Shown: positions 19,527 through 28,173, counted from the stretch's first letter. The stretch is DNA of 32,002 nucleotides from Ilumatobacteraceae bacterium (GCA_025463265.1 JAOBWH010000103.1:1-32002), one strand, 5' to 3'. Translations and numbers: made by a program. Notes: generated from the letters alone by a model not told the origin.

Positions 19527-20309
19527 TCAGCGGCCGACCGTGGTGATCGAGGGGAGGTCGGTGCCCCAGGCGGCTGCGGCCGACGTGCGCATCAGGGCGG
19601 GGTCTCCGGTGGTGAGGACCACGCGTTCGCCCGCACCGGGTCCCGGGCCCACCCGAGCCGCCAGCTCCGCCGCCATCTGGGCCGCCGGGTCGAGCAGCCG
19701 GGTGCCCGGGAGCTCGGCGGCGAAGGCGCCCTCCGCCGCCGGGTAGTGGGTGCAGGCCAGGACCACGGCATCGGCGCCTCGGAGCGGGGCGACGATGCGG
19801 TGCAGGTCCTCGGCGAACGCGTCCGTGCCCATGCGGCCGGCCTCGATGTGGGCCGAGAGCGGCTGGGCGACCCGCGACACCACGCGGCGTCCGGGACGGG
19901 TGAGCGCCCGCCGGTAGGCACCACCCCGGATCGTCCGGCGGCCGCCGACGACGCCGACGATGCCACCGAGGTCGTCGGGGACGCCGGCGATGCCCGAGGC
20001 GATGATCCCGGCCACGGGCACCGGCGCGCTGCGGAGGCGGTCGACGACAGTGCTGGCGGCGTTGCAGGCCAGCACGACCTCGGTGCACCCCCGGTCCGCC
20101 AGCTCGCCCACCACCGAGCCGAGGCGGGCGGCGAGCGCCGCCGTGGGCACCAGCCCGTAGGGCGCGAACCCCGTGTCGGACCAGTAGACGACGTCGAGCC
20201 CGGGCACGGCGGCGTCCAGGTGGCCGAGCAGGCCGAGCCCACCGATCCCCCAGTCGACGATGCCGAGGCGCGCCGCCGCCGGCCGGGCCGGCGCCTCCCT
20301 CGGCGTCAC
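19527..20309 (-). CDS. Aspartate/glutamate racemase superfamily protein (MurI-like)
   Basis: A 260-residue two-domain racemase-type protein. Both catalytic cysteines are present: Cys82 in LACNAAST and Cys186 in LACTHYP. Some substrate-site motifs differ from glutamate racemase. The usual DSG-GG loop reads DWGIGG (Trp20 for Ser), the DTxxxPYG loop reads DTGFAPYG, and ACNTAS reads ACNAAS. It may be MurI supplying D-Glu for peptidoglycan, or a relative with another acidic substrate. The GTG start overlaps the stop of the upstream fusion gene as GTGA (20306-20309). The two are therefore translationally coupled, an odd place for a housekeeping murI. Confidence 0.85.
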   Translation of the reverse strand: MTPREAPARPAAARLGIVDWGIGGLGLLGHLDAAVPGLDVVYWSDTGFAPYGLVPTAALAARLGSVVGELADRGCTEVVLACNAASTVVDRLRSAPVPVAGIIASGIAGVPDDLGGIVGVVGGRRTIRGGAYRRALTRPGRRVVSRVAQPLSAHIEAGRMGTDAFAEDLHRIVAPLRGADAVVLACTHYPAAEGAFAAELPGTRLLDPAAQMAAELAARVGPGPGAGERVVLTTGDPALMRTSAAAAWGTDLPSITTVGR

Positions 20310-22261
20310 GGGTACGACAGCGGCTCGGTCACGCCCTTCTCGAGCGGGCCGGAGTCGAAGGCGACCACGCGCTGGGTGGTGGTCACGGTGAGGACCTCGA
20401 GCTCGCTGGCCGGGAACCGGCTCTCGAGGAACCAGCGGTACTCGTGCTCGGCCCGGATCGGGTTGTAGCGCAGCATCGTCTGCCAGTCGGGATGCGAGGT
20501 CAGGGCGTGCAGGTCCTTGTCGAACTGCGGGTGGTCCTTCGGCATGCGCAGGTGCGTGAGCGTCGAGCTCGCCAGGAGCGGCAGCTCGCGGACCCGCACG
20601 GGCTGGGCGACCATGTCGACGACCCACAGGCGCCCGCCCGGCGCGAGCACGCGACGGACCTCCTCCATGATCGGATCCCAGTCGAGGTAGCGGAACGACA
20701 AGAAGGAGAGGACCACGTCGAGCGAGTCATCGGGCAGTTCGATGAGCGGTCCGTCGATCCGGGCGAACTGCAGGCGCTCCCGGTCCTCGCTGCGGGCCCG
20801 AGCCCGTCCGACCATCATCTCAGAGTCGTCGAACCCGAAGCCGGCCTCGACGTCGCCTCGGTCGTCGAGCGCCCGGAGCAGCGCCCCGTTGCCGCACCCG
20901 ATCTCGGCGATGCGGAACGGACGGCCCAGGTCTCGCCGGGCGGTGTCGGCGTGCTCGGTGATCCACGCCCACTCGGCCTCGCGGACGGTGATGTCCACGT
21001 AGGCGGCGTCGTACAGCTCGGCGACCTTGTCGTAGGACGTGACCCCGTCGGGATCCTTCGGGAGGAACTCGGTCATCGGCTCGACGGGCGCACCGGTGTA
21101 CTTCTTCAGGGAGCCGACGACGCCGTGCGACTTCTTGCCCGGTGTGGCCACCAGGTACAGGTCCCGGTGCTGCTCGGGGCGACGGCCGGCCCAGGCGAAG
21201 CGGTCCTTGCGCTTGGACACGGTGGTGTAGCCGTGGTTCCCGGAGCACGGCACGTGGAACGTGCGGGCGAAGAACGGGGCGAACCAGCGGGCGGTGCGAC
21301 AGGCGTGGAAGAACGCCCGCCCGTCGGGTGCGAACGGGATCGACAGCGCCCGCCACTCGTGCGGCGAGAACTGCTCGGGCCACTCGGTCGACTTGAACAT
21401 CGGCCCGTACATGCCGGCGTGGCCGATGAAGTGGAGCTCGCGGATCTGGCGTCCCTCGGCGATGAGGCGGTCCATCTCGGCGACGAGGTCGCCCTTGCCG
21501 TCGAGCGCGGCGAGCTGCACGTCCGCATCCGGGTTGGCCGCGGTGAGCTCGCGGACCATCGTGGCGGCGGCGACGGCGAACGCCGCCGACCCGCCCCGGT
21601 ACCGCGTCGTGTGGGCGACCCAGATGACCGGTGCGCCGGCGGTGGCCGCCTCGCGTCCGGTGGACCCGACCGTCTCGTGGAGCTCGTCCGTCGCCGTCGC
21701 CTCGGCGAAGCGCGTGCGGGGCGGGTCGCCCTCCGGCGGGATCCAGGCGCCGAAGTTCCCCACCAGGTCGAGGACCTCCTCGCGCTCGAGGTCGTACACG
21801 TTCATCCGCTGGGGCGGCGGCGAGTAGGCGTGCAGGGTGAGCCCGCCCTCGGGCGCCACCATGTCGTGGATCACCTCGGGGCCGAACCCGATCCGGTCGC
21901 CGGCGGTCCGCTCCACCTCATCGGTGACCGCCAGGCGGGGACCGTCCCAGGCGAAGCGACGCTCGTCGAACGACCCGGAGAGCAGGGCGACGAAGCCGCT
22001 CGCACCGCCGTGATCGTGGGGGGCGCAGCGGAAGTCCGGCACCCAGTTGGCGATCATCACCTCGAGCTCATCGGACTCGTAGATCTTCTGGCGCGAGTAC
22101 GGGGTGCCCGGGACCGCTTCGAGGACGATGCCGTCGAGGGCGGGGACCAGCCCGACGAGAGCCGGCAGCAGACCCTCCGCCACGTCGCCGCGCACCGCAG
22201 CGGCCAGCTGCGCCAACAAGGTCAGTGAGAGCACACCCGCATCGGTTCCCACTGCTTCCAT
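20306..22261 (-). CDS. Three-domain fusion: thiol dioxygenase cupin, caspase-like domain, SAM methyltransferase
   Basis: A 651-residue cytosolic protein. Residues 45-165 are a cysteine-dioxygenase-type cupin: Arg57 in YSRQKIY, His82 and His84 in PHDHG, His132, then LTLHAYSPP with His144 and Tyr146. The iron ligands and substrate residues of that family are all there; Gly89 stands where mammalian enzymes have the crosslinked Cys. Residues 210-400 have alternating strands with LHFIGHAG (His281) and AFFHACRTA (Cys321), the His/Cys arrangement of caspase/CHAT-type clan CD peptidases. Residues 405-560 form a class I methyltransferase (IAEIGCGNG, DVVLSFLSFRYLDW, RRVLAPGGRLWVVDM). GGGGAGG lies just before the ATG. 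Domain identities come from motifs; the combined role is unknown. Confidence 0.85.
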   Translation of the reverse strand: MEAVGTDAGVLSLTLLAQLAAAVRGDVAEGLLPALVGLVPALDGIVLEAVPGTPYSRQKIYESDELEVMIANWVPDFRCAPHDHGGASGFVALLSGSFDERRFAWDGPRLAVTDEVERTAGDRIGFGPEVIHDMVAPEGGLTLHAYSPPPQRMNVYDLEREEVLDLVGNFGAWIPPEGDPPRTRFAEATATDELHETVGSTGREAATAGAPVIWVAHTTRYRGGSAAFAVAAATMVRELTAANPDADVQLAALDGKGDLVAEMDRLIAEGRQIRELHFIGHAGMYGPMFKSTEWPEQFSPHEWRALSIPFAPDGRAFFHACRTARWFAPFFARTFHVPCSGNHGYTTVSKRKDRFAWAGRRPEQHRDLYLVATPGKKSHGVVGSLKKYTGAPVEPMTEFLPKDPDGVTSYDKVAELYDAAYVDITVREAEWAWITEHADTARRDLGRPFRIAEIGCGNGALLRALDDRGDVEAGFGFDDSEMMVGRARARSEDRERLQFARIDGPLIELPDDSLDVVLSFLSFRYLDWDPIMEEVRRVLAPGGRLWVVDMVAQPVRVRELPLLASSTLTHLRMPKDHPQFDKDLHALTSHPDWQTMLRYNPIRAEHEYRWFLESRFPASELEVLTVTTTQRVVAFDSGPLEKGVTEPLSYP

Positions 22262-22315
22262 CCCGCGACCTCCCCGCAGGGAAAGTCAACCACACGGCCC
22301 GGTCGGGGATGAAGG

Positions 22316-24082
22316 TCAGGCGGCACCCGGGCGGGTGAACGGCGCTCGGACCACCAGCTCCACGTTGCGGTCCTCGGGGCCGCCCAGCAGGGCGATCGGG
22401 TCGATCCAGCGGTCGTCGTTGCTGGCGAGCTCCCGACTGATCGAGGCCAGCTCCTCGGTGGTCCAGCGATCGTCGAGCCGGTGGTCCACCGCGGGCGGCG
22501 CAGCATGGTCGAGCACGGTCACGAGGATCGAAAGGGTGCCGTCACGGTTGTCGACCAGCTCGAACGTCCGCCCCTGCTGGCTGAAGTCGATGCCGCTGGC
22601 CGTGTCGACCTCCCAGCAGCCGCTGCCGGGCGCGCTGCCCGGGTGGACGAGGATCTTGTGCTCGTGGCAGTGGCCGTTGGCCCACAGGACCACGTTCGGG
22701 AACCGCGCCAGCATGGCGACCAGGTCCGGGCCGAGGGTGCGGGGACCGGGATCGACGTCGTCCTCGCGGCGGTTGTCCATCGTCCAGCTGTTGTGGTGGC
22801 TGAGCAGGACGACGAGCCGGTCGGTCCCGCCCGACCGGACCCAGGTCCCGCTGGGGTTGCGGTACCGGCGGTGGTGGCGCTGCAGCTCCTGTTCGAGCCA
22901 GGCCGTCTGCCGGGGGCCGAGCGAGCCGCCTGATCCCTGCCGGTGGTTGCAGGTGTCCAGGCCGACGACCTGCACCCCGTCGCCTTCGGGTCGGGACCAC
23001 CACGACGTGTGGTCGATCAGGTGGTCGGCGCTGAACCCGTGGTCGCCGTCGTCGACCAGCTTGGCGATGAACTCGTCGAGCGGGACGGAGCGCCGCGACT
23101 CCGGATCAGGTGCCACCTGCTGGATGCCCGGCCCGCGTCCCCAGCGGTCCCAGCGGTCGCCGGTGGTCCCCGCGAGGCGGGCGTGGACGCTCGAGCGCAC
23201 GAGTCCCAGCGCACCGCGCGGCTTGGCCGACGCCGTGGCGAGGAGATCGCCCAGGTGCGTCACCCGCTCGCCGAAGGTGCCCTGGTAGAGCACGTCGTGG
23301 TTGCCGAACACCGCCAGCCACGGGACCGTGAGTCCCGTGGCCTGGAACGGCCGGACCGCAGCGTCCAGGAACCCGGGCAGGTGCGGGAAGCCGGCCCGCC
23401 CGTAGATGTCGCCGCTCGGGTCGTCGGGGTGCCAGGCACCACGCCACCCGGACCGCTGCACGCCCTCGTAGGTGCCGGGCGTGCCCGAGTTCGGGGTGAC
23501 CTCGTCGCCCGCGAGCACGCCCAGCCACCACGCCACCTCCCCCGCTGTGCGGTTGTCGGTGTTGTCCCCCGTCTGGACGCACCACGCCATCGGCGCACCG
23601 GTCAGGGGGCTCACGGCGACGGCGTTGGTCGCCACCACCAGCTGATCGAGCACCTGGGTCGTGCACGTCTCCTGGGGCCGGTGGCCGCCGTCGGCCCCGG
23701 GGTTGAACCAGCCGAACGTCTCGCCGCCCTCGAGCCGGGCCGGCGACTGGGCGTCGCACACGTGCGCGTCGGTGTGGTGGGCGAAGTAGAGCAGCGAGCG
23801 CCGGGCGCCGGTCCGGGCGTCGCCGGGCACCGCGCCCAGGTCGGTGCGCACGAGGTGCGGTTCGCCCGGCGCCCACGCCAGGCGCCGGTAACGGCCTCCG
23901 CCGGTGGGGCGGATCGTCGCGTCGAGCGTGGTGGCGGGGCGCTCCTCGCCCCGGTCCCGCGATCCGCTCGGCGCGTCCACGGGCACCCGCCACGCCGTCC
24001 GCCGGGCCTCCACGCCCTGCGTGGCCCACCGCCCGATCCGGGAGGCCATGTGCCCCACGGAGTTGTCCTGGTGGTTCGGCAT
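22316..24082 (-). CDS. Large metallophosphoesterase, resembling the TIGR03767 (PPA1498) family
   Basis: A 588-residue calcineurin-like phosphoesterase. The metal motifs are complete and in order: HHTDAHVCD (Asp105, His107), TGDNTDN (Asp173), FGNHD (Asn261, His262), LLSHHNSW and NGHCHEH. The long spacers between motifs and the length fit the actinobacterial TIGR03767 family as I recall it. The N-terminus lacks a clear signal peptide, so location is uncertain. The gene lies between mnmA and the fusion gene, 54 bp from the latter, and could be cotranscribed with it. A weak -10-like CACGAT lies eight bases before the ATG. Substrate unknown. Confidence 0.85.
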   Translation of the reverse strand: MPNHQDNSVGHMASRIGRWATQGVEARRTAWRVPVDAPSGSRDRGEERPATTLDATIRPTGGGRYRRLAWAPGEPHLVRTDLGAVPGDARTGARRSLLYFAHHTDAHVCDAQSPARLEGGETFGWFNPGADGGHRPQETCTTQVLDQLVVATNAVAVSPLTGAPMAWCVQTGDNTDNRTAGEVAWWLGVLAGDEVTPNSGTPGTYEGVQRSGWRGAWHPDDPSGDIYGRAGFPHLPGFLDAAVRPFQATGLTVPWLAVFGNHDVLYQGTFGERVTHLGDLLATASAKPRGALGLVRSSVHARLAGTTGDRWDRWGRGPGIQQVAPDPESRRSVPLDEFIAKLVDDGDHGFSADHLIDHTSWWSRPEGDGVQVVGLDTCNHRQGSGGSLGPRQTAWLEQELQRHHRRYRNPSGTWVRSGGTDRLVVLLSHHNSWTMDNRREDDVDPGPRTLGPDLVAMLARFPNVVLWANGHCHEHKILVHPGSAPGSGCWEVDTASGIDFSQQGRTFELVDNRDGTLSILVTVLDHAAPPAVDHRLDDRWTTEELASISRELASNDDRWIDPIALLGGPEDRNVELVVRAPFTRPGAA

Positions 24083-24148
24083 CGCCGTTCATCGTGGCAG
24101 ATGTCTCGTCACCCGCTCGCCGCGCTCGCCGCTCCTCCGGGAGGTCGC

Positions 24149-25195
24149 TCAGACCGCCGTGGCGCCGGCGGCGACCTCGTCGGCCTCGTAGGCGACGACG
24201 CTCTGGCCGGCGGCGACCCGGCGCTGGGGCTGCTCCCAGCGCACCACGGCTCCGCCAGCGCCGTCTGCCGACGGCACGACCAGCGCGGGCTGGGGGCGGC
24301 CGTGCGCGCTGACCTGGACCAGCACGGGACCGTCGACCGGGGCGCCCGCCCAGCGCAGGTCCCGGACCGGCTGCTCGTCGACGAGCAGGTCGCGCTTGGA
24401 GCCCACGGTCACGGTGGCCGTCGCCAGGTCGACATCGACGGCGTACCGGGGGGCACCGCCGCCGGCGAGGCCCAGGCCCTTGCGCTGCCCCACCGTCACC
24501 AGCTCGACCGCCTGCACCGACCCCACGGGACGCCCGTCGACGTCGACGACGCGGCCAGGGGTCAGGGGGATCATCTGGTCCAGGAACGACCCTCGGCCGG
24601 TGGTCTTGGTGATGAAGCACACGTCCTGGCTGTCGGGCTTGCTCGCGGTCCGGAGCCCCAGCTCGGCGGCCAGCGCCCGCACCTCGTCCTTCTGCATCGC
24701 GCCGAGCGGCAGCAGGGTCCGGGCGAGCTGCTCCTGGCCGAGGACGTGCAGCACGTAGCTCTGATCCTTGGCGGCGTCGGCCCCGCGGGCGACGCGGCGG
24801 GTGCCGTCCGGGCGGGTGGCGATGCGAGCGTGGTGGCCGGTGGCGACGGCGTCGAAGCCGAGGGCCCGGGCCCGCTCGTCGACGGCCGCGAACTTGATGT
24901 GCCGGTTGCACTCGATGCAGGGGTTCGGCGTGCGGCCCGCCGCGTGGTCCGCCGCGTAGGGGGCGACGACGTGCTCGGTGAAGGCGTCACCGAAGTTGAA
25001 CACGTGGTGCACCAGACCCAGCGCGTCGGCCACGCGGCGGGCGTCGTCGACGTCGCTGACCGAGCAGCAGCCGGAGTCGCTCTCGCCGCCCCAGAGCTTC
25101 AGGGTCACGCCGACGACGTCGTGGCCCTGGTCGCGCAGCAGCGCCGCCGCCACGGACGAGTCCACGCCGCCCGACATCATCACCAGGACCTTCAC
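24149..25195 (-). CDS. mnmA: tRNA-specific 2-thiouridylase
   Basis: A 348-residue MnmA (TrmU), which uses ATP and persulfide sulfur to make 2-thiouridine at position 34 of Lys, Glu and Gln tRNAs. The N-terminal PP-loop SGGVDSS binds ATP. The two reactive cysteines are Cys93 in PNPCIECN and Cys193 in SQDVCFI. ATGHHA and DQSYVL are typical, and the central GSFLDQMIPLTPG and VGQRKGLGL segments mark the tRNA-binding part. The GTG start overlaps the desulfurase stop as GTGA (25192-25195), so the sulfur donor and the thiolase are made together. Confidence 0.96.
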   Translation of the reverse strand: MKVLVMMSGGVDSSVAAALLRDQGHDVVGVTLKLWGGESDSGCCSVSDVDDARRVADALGLVHHVFNFGDAFTEHVVAPYAADHAAGRTPNPCIECNRHIKFAAVDERARALGFDAVATGHHARIATRPDGTRRVARGADAAKDQSYVLHVLGQEQLARTLLPLGAMQKDEVRALAAELGLRTASKPDSQDVCFITKTTGRGSFLDQMIPLTPGRVVDVDGRPVGSVQAVELVTVGQRKGLGLAGGGAPRYAVDVDLATATVTVGSKRDLLVDEQPVRDLRWAGAPVDGPVLVQVSAHGRPQPALVVPSADGAGGAVVRWEQPQRRVAAGQSVVAYEADEVAAGATAV

Positions 25196-26355
25196 GCCGC
25201 CGGCTCCCCGGCGGTGCGGAGCTGGGCGATGGCACCGGGGATCACCGCGAGGGCGTGGTCGATCTCCTCGTCGGTGGTGGTCCACCCCAGCGACAGGCGC
25301 AACGCCCCCGACGCCCAGTCCGGTGCCACCCCGAGGGCCTCGACCACGTGCGACGGCTCCAGGGCCCCCGATGCGCACGACGACCCGGCGGAGGCCGCGA
25401 CCCCCGCCTCGTCCAGCAGGTACAGCAGGGCCTCGCTCTCGACCTCCCGGCACGAGAGGTGGACGATGTTGGCGACGGTGTCGACCGAGCCGGGGGGCAC
25501 CGTGAGCCGGACGTGGTCCACCGCATCCGTGAGCCCGGCCACGAGGCGCTCGGCGTGGCCGCGCACCCGGCCCACGAGCGTGGAGCGCTCCCGCGCCGTG
25601 ATCGCCAGGGCCACGTTCAGCGCCACCGCACCGGCGACGTCGGGGGTGCCGGGGCGGCGCTCGCGCTCCTGGCCGCCGCCGACCAGCAGGGGGGCGAGGG
25701 CGACGCCGTCGCGGACCGCGACGACCCCGATCCCCTTCGGACCGCCGACCTTGTGACCGCTGATGGTGATGAGGTCCGCCCGCGCGGCTGCCACCGCCAC
25801 ATCCACCCACGCCGCGCCGGCGATCGCATCGGTGTGCAGGAGCAGGCCGTGCGGATGCGACGGCCGAGCCCGGTCGACGACGTCGGCCACGGCATCGAGG
25901 TCCTGGACGGTGCCGACCTCGTTGTTGACGAGCATCACCGACACCACCGAGATGTGGCGCTCGGCGGCCAGCTCCTCCTCCAGGTGCTCGAGGTCGATCC
26001 GGCCGAACCCGTCGACCGCCACCGTGGAGCCACCGAAGTCCCGGACGAGGTCGAGCACCGCGTGGTGCTCGATCGACGAGCACAGGGAGGTGCCGCCGGA
26101 GGCCAGGAGCGACCCGCGCACCGCCAGGTTGTCGGCCTCGGTCCCGCCCGAGGTGAACACGACGCCGCCCGGACCCGTGCCGAGGAGGGCGGCGATGCCG
26201 TCGCGGGCGTCGTCGAGCCGCCGCCGCGCCTCCCGCGCCCACCGGTGCTGGCCCGACGGGTTCCCGGGAACGTGCTCGAGCACGTCCAGCAGGGCGTCGC
26301 GCGCCTCAGGCCGGACGGGCGTGGAGGCCGCGTGGTCGAGGTAGGCGGAGGGCAC
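25192..26355 (-). CDS. Cysteine desulfurase, NifS/IscS class V aminotransferase
   Basis: A 387-residue PLP enzyme that removes sulfur from cysteine as a protein-bound persulfide. Motifs: YLDHAASTP, FTSGGTEADNLA, EHHAV, NNEVGT, HTDA, PLP-binding Lys202 in SGHKVGGPKG, RPGTPD and the catalytic Cys327 in SAGSSCASG. The short loop around Cys327 is NifS/IscS-like rather than SufS-like. The Gln that follows HTDA in most family members (DAVQ/DATQ) is Ala179 here. It directly precedes mnmA, so tRNA thiolation is the likely main role. GTG start with TAGCCT six bases upstream, a leaderless arrangement. Confidence 0.94.
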   Translation of the reverse strand: MPSAYLDHAASTPVRPEARDALLDVLEHVPGNPSGQHRWAREARRRLDDARDGIAALLGTGPGGVVFTSGGTEADNLAVRGSLLASGGTSLCSSIEHHAVLDLVRDFGGSTVAVDGFGRIDLEHLEEELAAERHISVVSVMLVNNEVGTVQDLDAVADVVDRARPSHPHGLLLHTDAIAGAAWVDVAVAAARADLITISGHKVGGPKGIGVVAVRDGVALAPLLVGGGQERERRPGTPDVAGAVALNVALAITARERSTLVGRVRGHAERLVAGLTDAVDHVRLTVPPGSVDTVANIVHLSCREVESEALLYLLDEAGVAASAGSSCASGALEPSHVVEALGVAPDWASGALRLSLGWTTTDEEIDHALAVIPGAIAQLRTAGEPAA

Positions 26356-26361
26356 CGCCCA

Positions 26362-26367
26362 AGGCTA
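26362..26367 (-). promoter_or_regulatory. -10 element of the cysteine desulfurase-mnmA operon
   Basis: On the minus strand TAGCCT is followed by six bases and the GTG start. The TAG of this hexamer is also the stop codon of the upstream methyltransferase gene (26365-26367), so the promoter begins exactly where that gene ends. Confidence 0.5.
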
Positions 26368-27117
26368 CGGGGCGGGCGTGTACCTGCTCACGTGCGAGGG
26401 GGAGTCGACGCCGAAGGGGGTGCGGTCCCAGTCGGCCCAGCGGTCGGCCAGCACCAGGCCGGAGCGCACCGCCATGGCGTCGAGCTCGTCGAGCGTCGAC
26501 CACCGGATGTGCCACGGCCGCAGCGCGATCCCGGCCTCGCTGATGTCGAGGTACTGGCCCATCGCCTCTTGTCGCCCGGGGTCGGTCTGGCTGACGCTCA
26601 GCACGACCCGGTCAGCGGTGATGGTCCTGGGAGCCACCGACTGCTGGGCCTGCCCGGGCGCCGGGACGAACGCCTCCACCACGAACGAGCCGCCCGGGAC
26701 GAGCCGGCCAGCCGCCGAGTCGAAGCACCGCTGCTGGTCCGCCGGATCCACCAGGTTGAACAGAGTGTTGTACGCCACGAAGACGACGGCGAAGCGCCGG
26801 TCGCCGAGCGGCGGATCGGCCATGTCCCCCACCACCGTCTCGATGGCGCCCGCACCGGGCTTGGCGGCCAGCGCCGCGAGCATCGCCTCGGACGTGTCCA
26901 CGCCCACCACCTGGACGCCCAGCGCGCTCAGCGGCAGCGCGAGCCGGCCGGTGCCGATGCCGAGCTCGAGGACCGGACCGCCGCCCGCCTCGTGGTCGAG
27001 GTCGGCCAGGTCCGCCAGGAGCTCGGCACACGTCTTGGCATCGGTGATGCCGGCGTACCAGTCGTCGTAGACCGACGCGAAGCGGTCGCCGTAGGTCGCC
27101 GGGTCGTAGCCGTCCAT
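26365..27117 (-). CDS. Class I SAM-dependent methyltransferase
   Basis: A 250-residue Rossmann-fold methyltransferase. Motif I is VLELGIGTG (49-57), followed by VVGVDTSEAML, the acidic loop VVGDMADPPLGDRRFAVVFVAYNTLFNL and RLVPGGSFVVEAFVP. The N-terminus YDPATYGDRFASVYDDWYAG is common in small-molecule methyltransferases of actinobacteria. The substrate cannot be told. It is divergent from the galT-like gene; the 66-bp gap holds a -10 for each. Its TAG stop is embedded in the promoter of the downstream desulfurase gene. Confidence 0.88.
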   Translation of the reverse strand: MDGYDPATYGDRFASVYDDWYAGITDAKTCAELLADLADLDHEAGGGPVLELGIGTGRLALPLSALGVQVVGVDTSEAMLAALAAKPGAGAIETVVGDMADPPLGDRRFAVVFVAYNTLFNLVDPADQQRCFDSAAGRLVPGGSFVVEAFVPAPGQAQQSVAPRTITADRVVLSVSQTDPGRQEAMGQYLDISEAGIALRPWHIRWSTLDELDAMAVRSGLVLADRWADWDRTPFGVDSPSHVSRYTPAP

Positions 27118-27123
27118 CGGCCC

Positions 27124-27176
27124 AGTGTCGCATCCGGCGACCAGGACGTTCGCCGTGCGCACGCCCTGCGTACGAT
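27124..27176. promoter_or_regulatory. Divergent promoters of the methyltransferase and galT-like genes
   Basis: On the plus strand TACGAT (27171-27176) is seven bases before the GTG at 27184. On the minus strand GACACT (27129-27124), which keeps A2 and T6, is six bases before the ATG at 27117. Both imply leaderless transcripts. Confidence 0.45.
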
Positions 27177-27183
27177 GCTGGGA

Positions 27184-28152
27184 GTGAACCAACTTCGGCT
27201 CAACCCCCTCACCGGCCGCTGGGTCACCGTGGCCACCGGCCGTGCGTCGCGCCCGGGAGACTTCGCCACCGATCCGGGCCACCCGGCGGGCGACCCCGCC
27301 TCCGCCTGCCCGTTCTGCCCGGGCCACGAGGAGGAGCTGCCTCCGGCGCTCGAGACCTACGGGACCAGCGGGGCCTGGTCGTTGCGGGTCGTGCCCAACC
27401 GCTACCCCGCGTTCGAGGGCGCCGGCGAGATGGACGTGACCCGCCTCGGACCGCTCTTCGCCAAGGCACCGGCGAACGGCATCCACGAGGTCCTGGTGCT
27501 CACGCCCGAGCACGAGCAGAGCTGGGCCGACCTCGATGACCGCCAGACCGGGCTGGTCATGGCGGCGCTGCGCGACCGCCTCGAGGACCACGCCGCCACC
27601 GCCGGCATCCGCTACAGCCAGGCCATCGTCAACCACGGCACCGCCGCCGGTGCCAGCCGCCGCCACCCGCACGGCCAGCTGCTCGGCATCCCGTTCGTCC
27701 CGGGCGAGCTGATCGAGGAGCTGGCCGGCTTCCGGCGCTTCCAGGGTGGCTGCCTCCTGTGCGCCACCATCGAGGCCGAGCGCGACGCCGGCTACCGGAC
27801 CGTCGCCATGGACGGCGACGTCACCGTGATCGCACCGTGGTGGAGCGGCGCCCCGTTCGAGCTCCTGGTGATCCCCGCCGCCCACGAGGGCCACCTCCAC
27901 CACGCCGAGCCCGCCACCCTCGTCGCCGCGGGCACCGCCATCCGCGACGCTCTGGCCCGCGTGCGCATGCTGCTCGGCGACGTGTCCTACAACATCGTCT
28001 TCCACACCCTGCCGCACCGCTCCGACGATCCCTTCCACTGGCACGCCCACATCACGCCCCGCGTGCACAGCACCGGCGGCTTCGAACAGGGCACCGGCGT
28101 CCCCATCAACATCGTCGCCCCCGAAGACGTCGCCGCCTTCCTCGCCAGCTGA
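27184..28152 (+). CDS. GalT-like hexose-1-phosphate nucleotidyltransferase (HIT superfamily)
   Basis: A 322-residue protein resembling galactose-1-phosphate uridylyltransferase, which swaps UMP between UDP-glucose and galactose-1-phosphate. It has LRLNPLTGRWVTVATGRASRP, the zinc-type pair CPFC (Cys42, Cys45), VPNRYPAF, GIHEVLV, ASRRHPHGQLLG with the nucleotidylated His163, a second half with a CLLC pair, and FHWHAHITPR near the end. Many bacterial members are annotated only as UDPglucose-hexose-1-phosphate uridylyltransferases, and some are phosphorylases, so the sugar is uncertain. No galK or galE is nearby. The GTG at 27184 is favoured by TACGAT seven bases upstream; the alternative ATG at 27175 overlaps that hexamer. 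Confidence 0.88.
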   Translation: MNQLRLNPLTGRWVTVATGRASRPGDFATDPGHPAGDPASACPFCPGHEEELPPALETYGTSGAWSLRVVPNRYPAFEGAGEMDVTRLGPLFAKAPANGIHEVLVLTPEHEQSWADLDDRQTGLVMAALRDRLEDHAATAGIRYSQAIVNHGTAAGASRRHPHGQLLGIPFVPGELIEELAGFRRFQGGCLLCATIEAERDAGYRTVAMDGDVTVIAPWWSGAPFELLVIPAAHEGHLHHAEPATLVAAGTAIRDALARVRMLLGDVSYNIVFHTLPHRSDDPFHWHAHITPRVHSTGGFEQGTGVPINIVAPEDVAAFLAS

Positions 28153-28173
28153 CATCCCCGGCGCGGGCCACGG

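Noticed and set aside
19527-20309. Calling the racemase plainly murI
   Set aside because: Both catalytic Cys are present, but the substrate-loop changes and coupling to an unusual fusion gene leave the substrate open.
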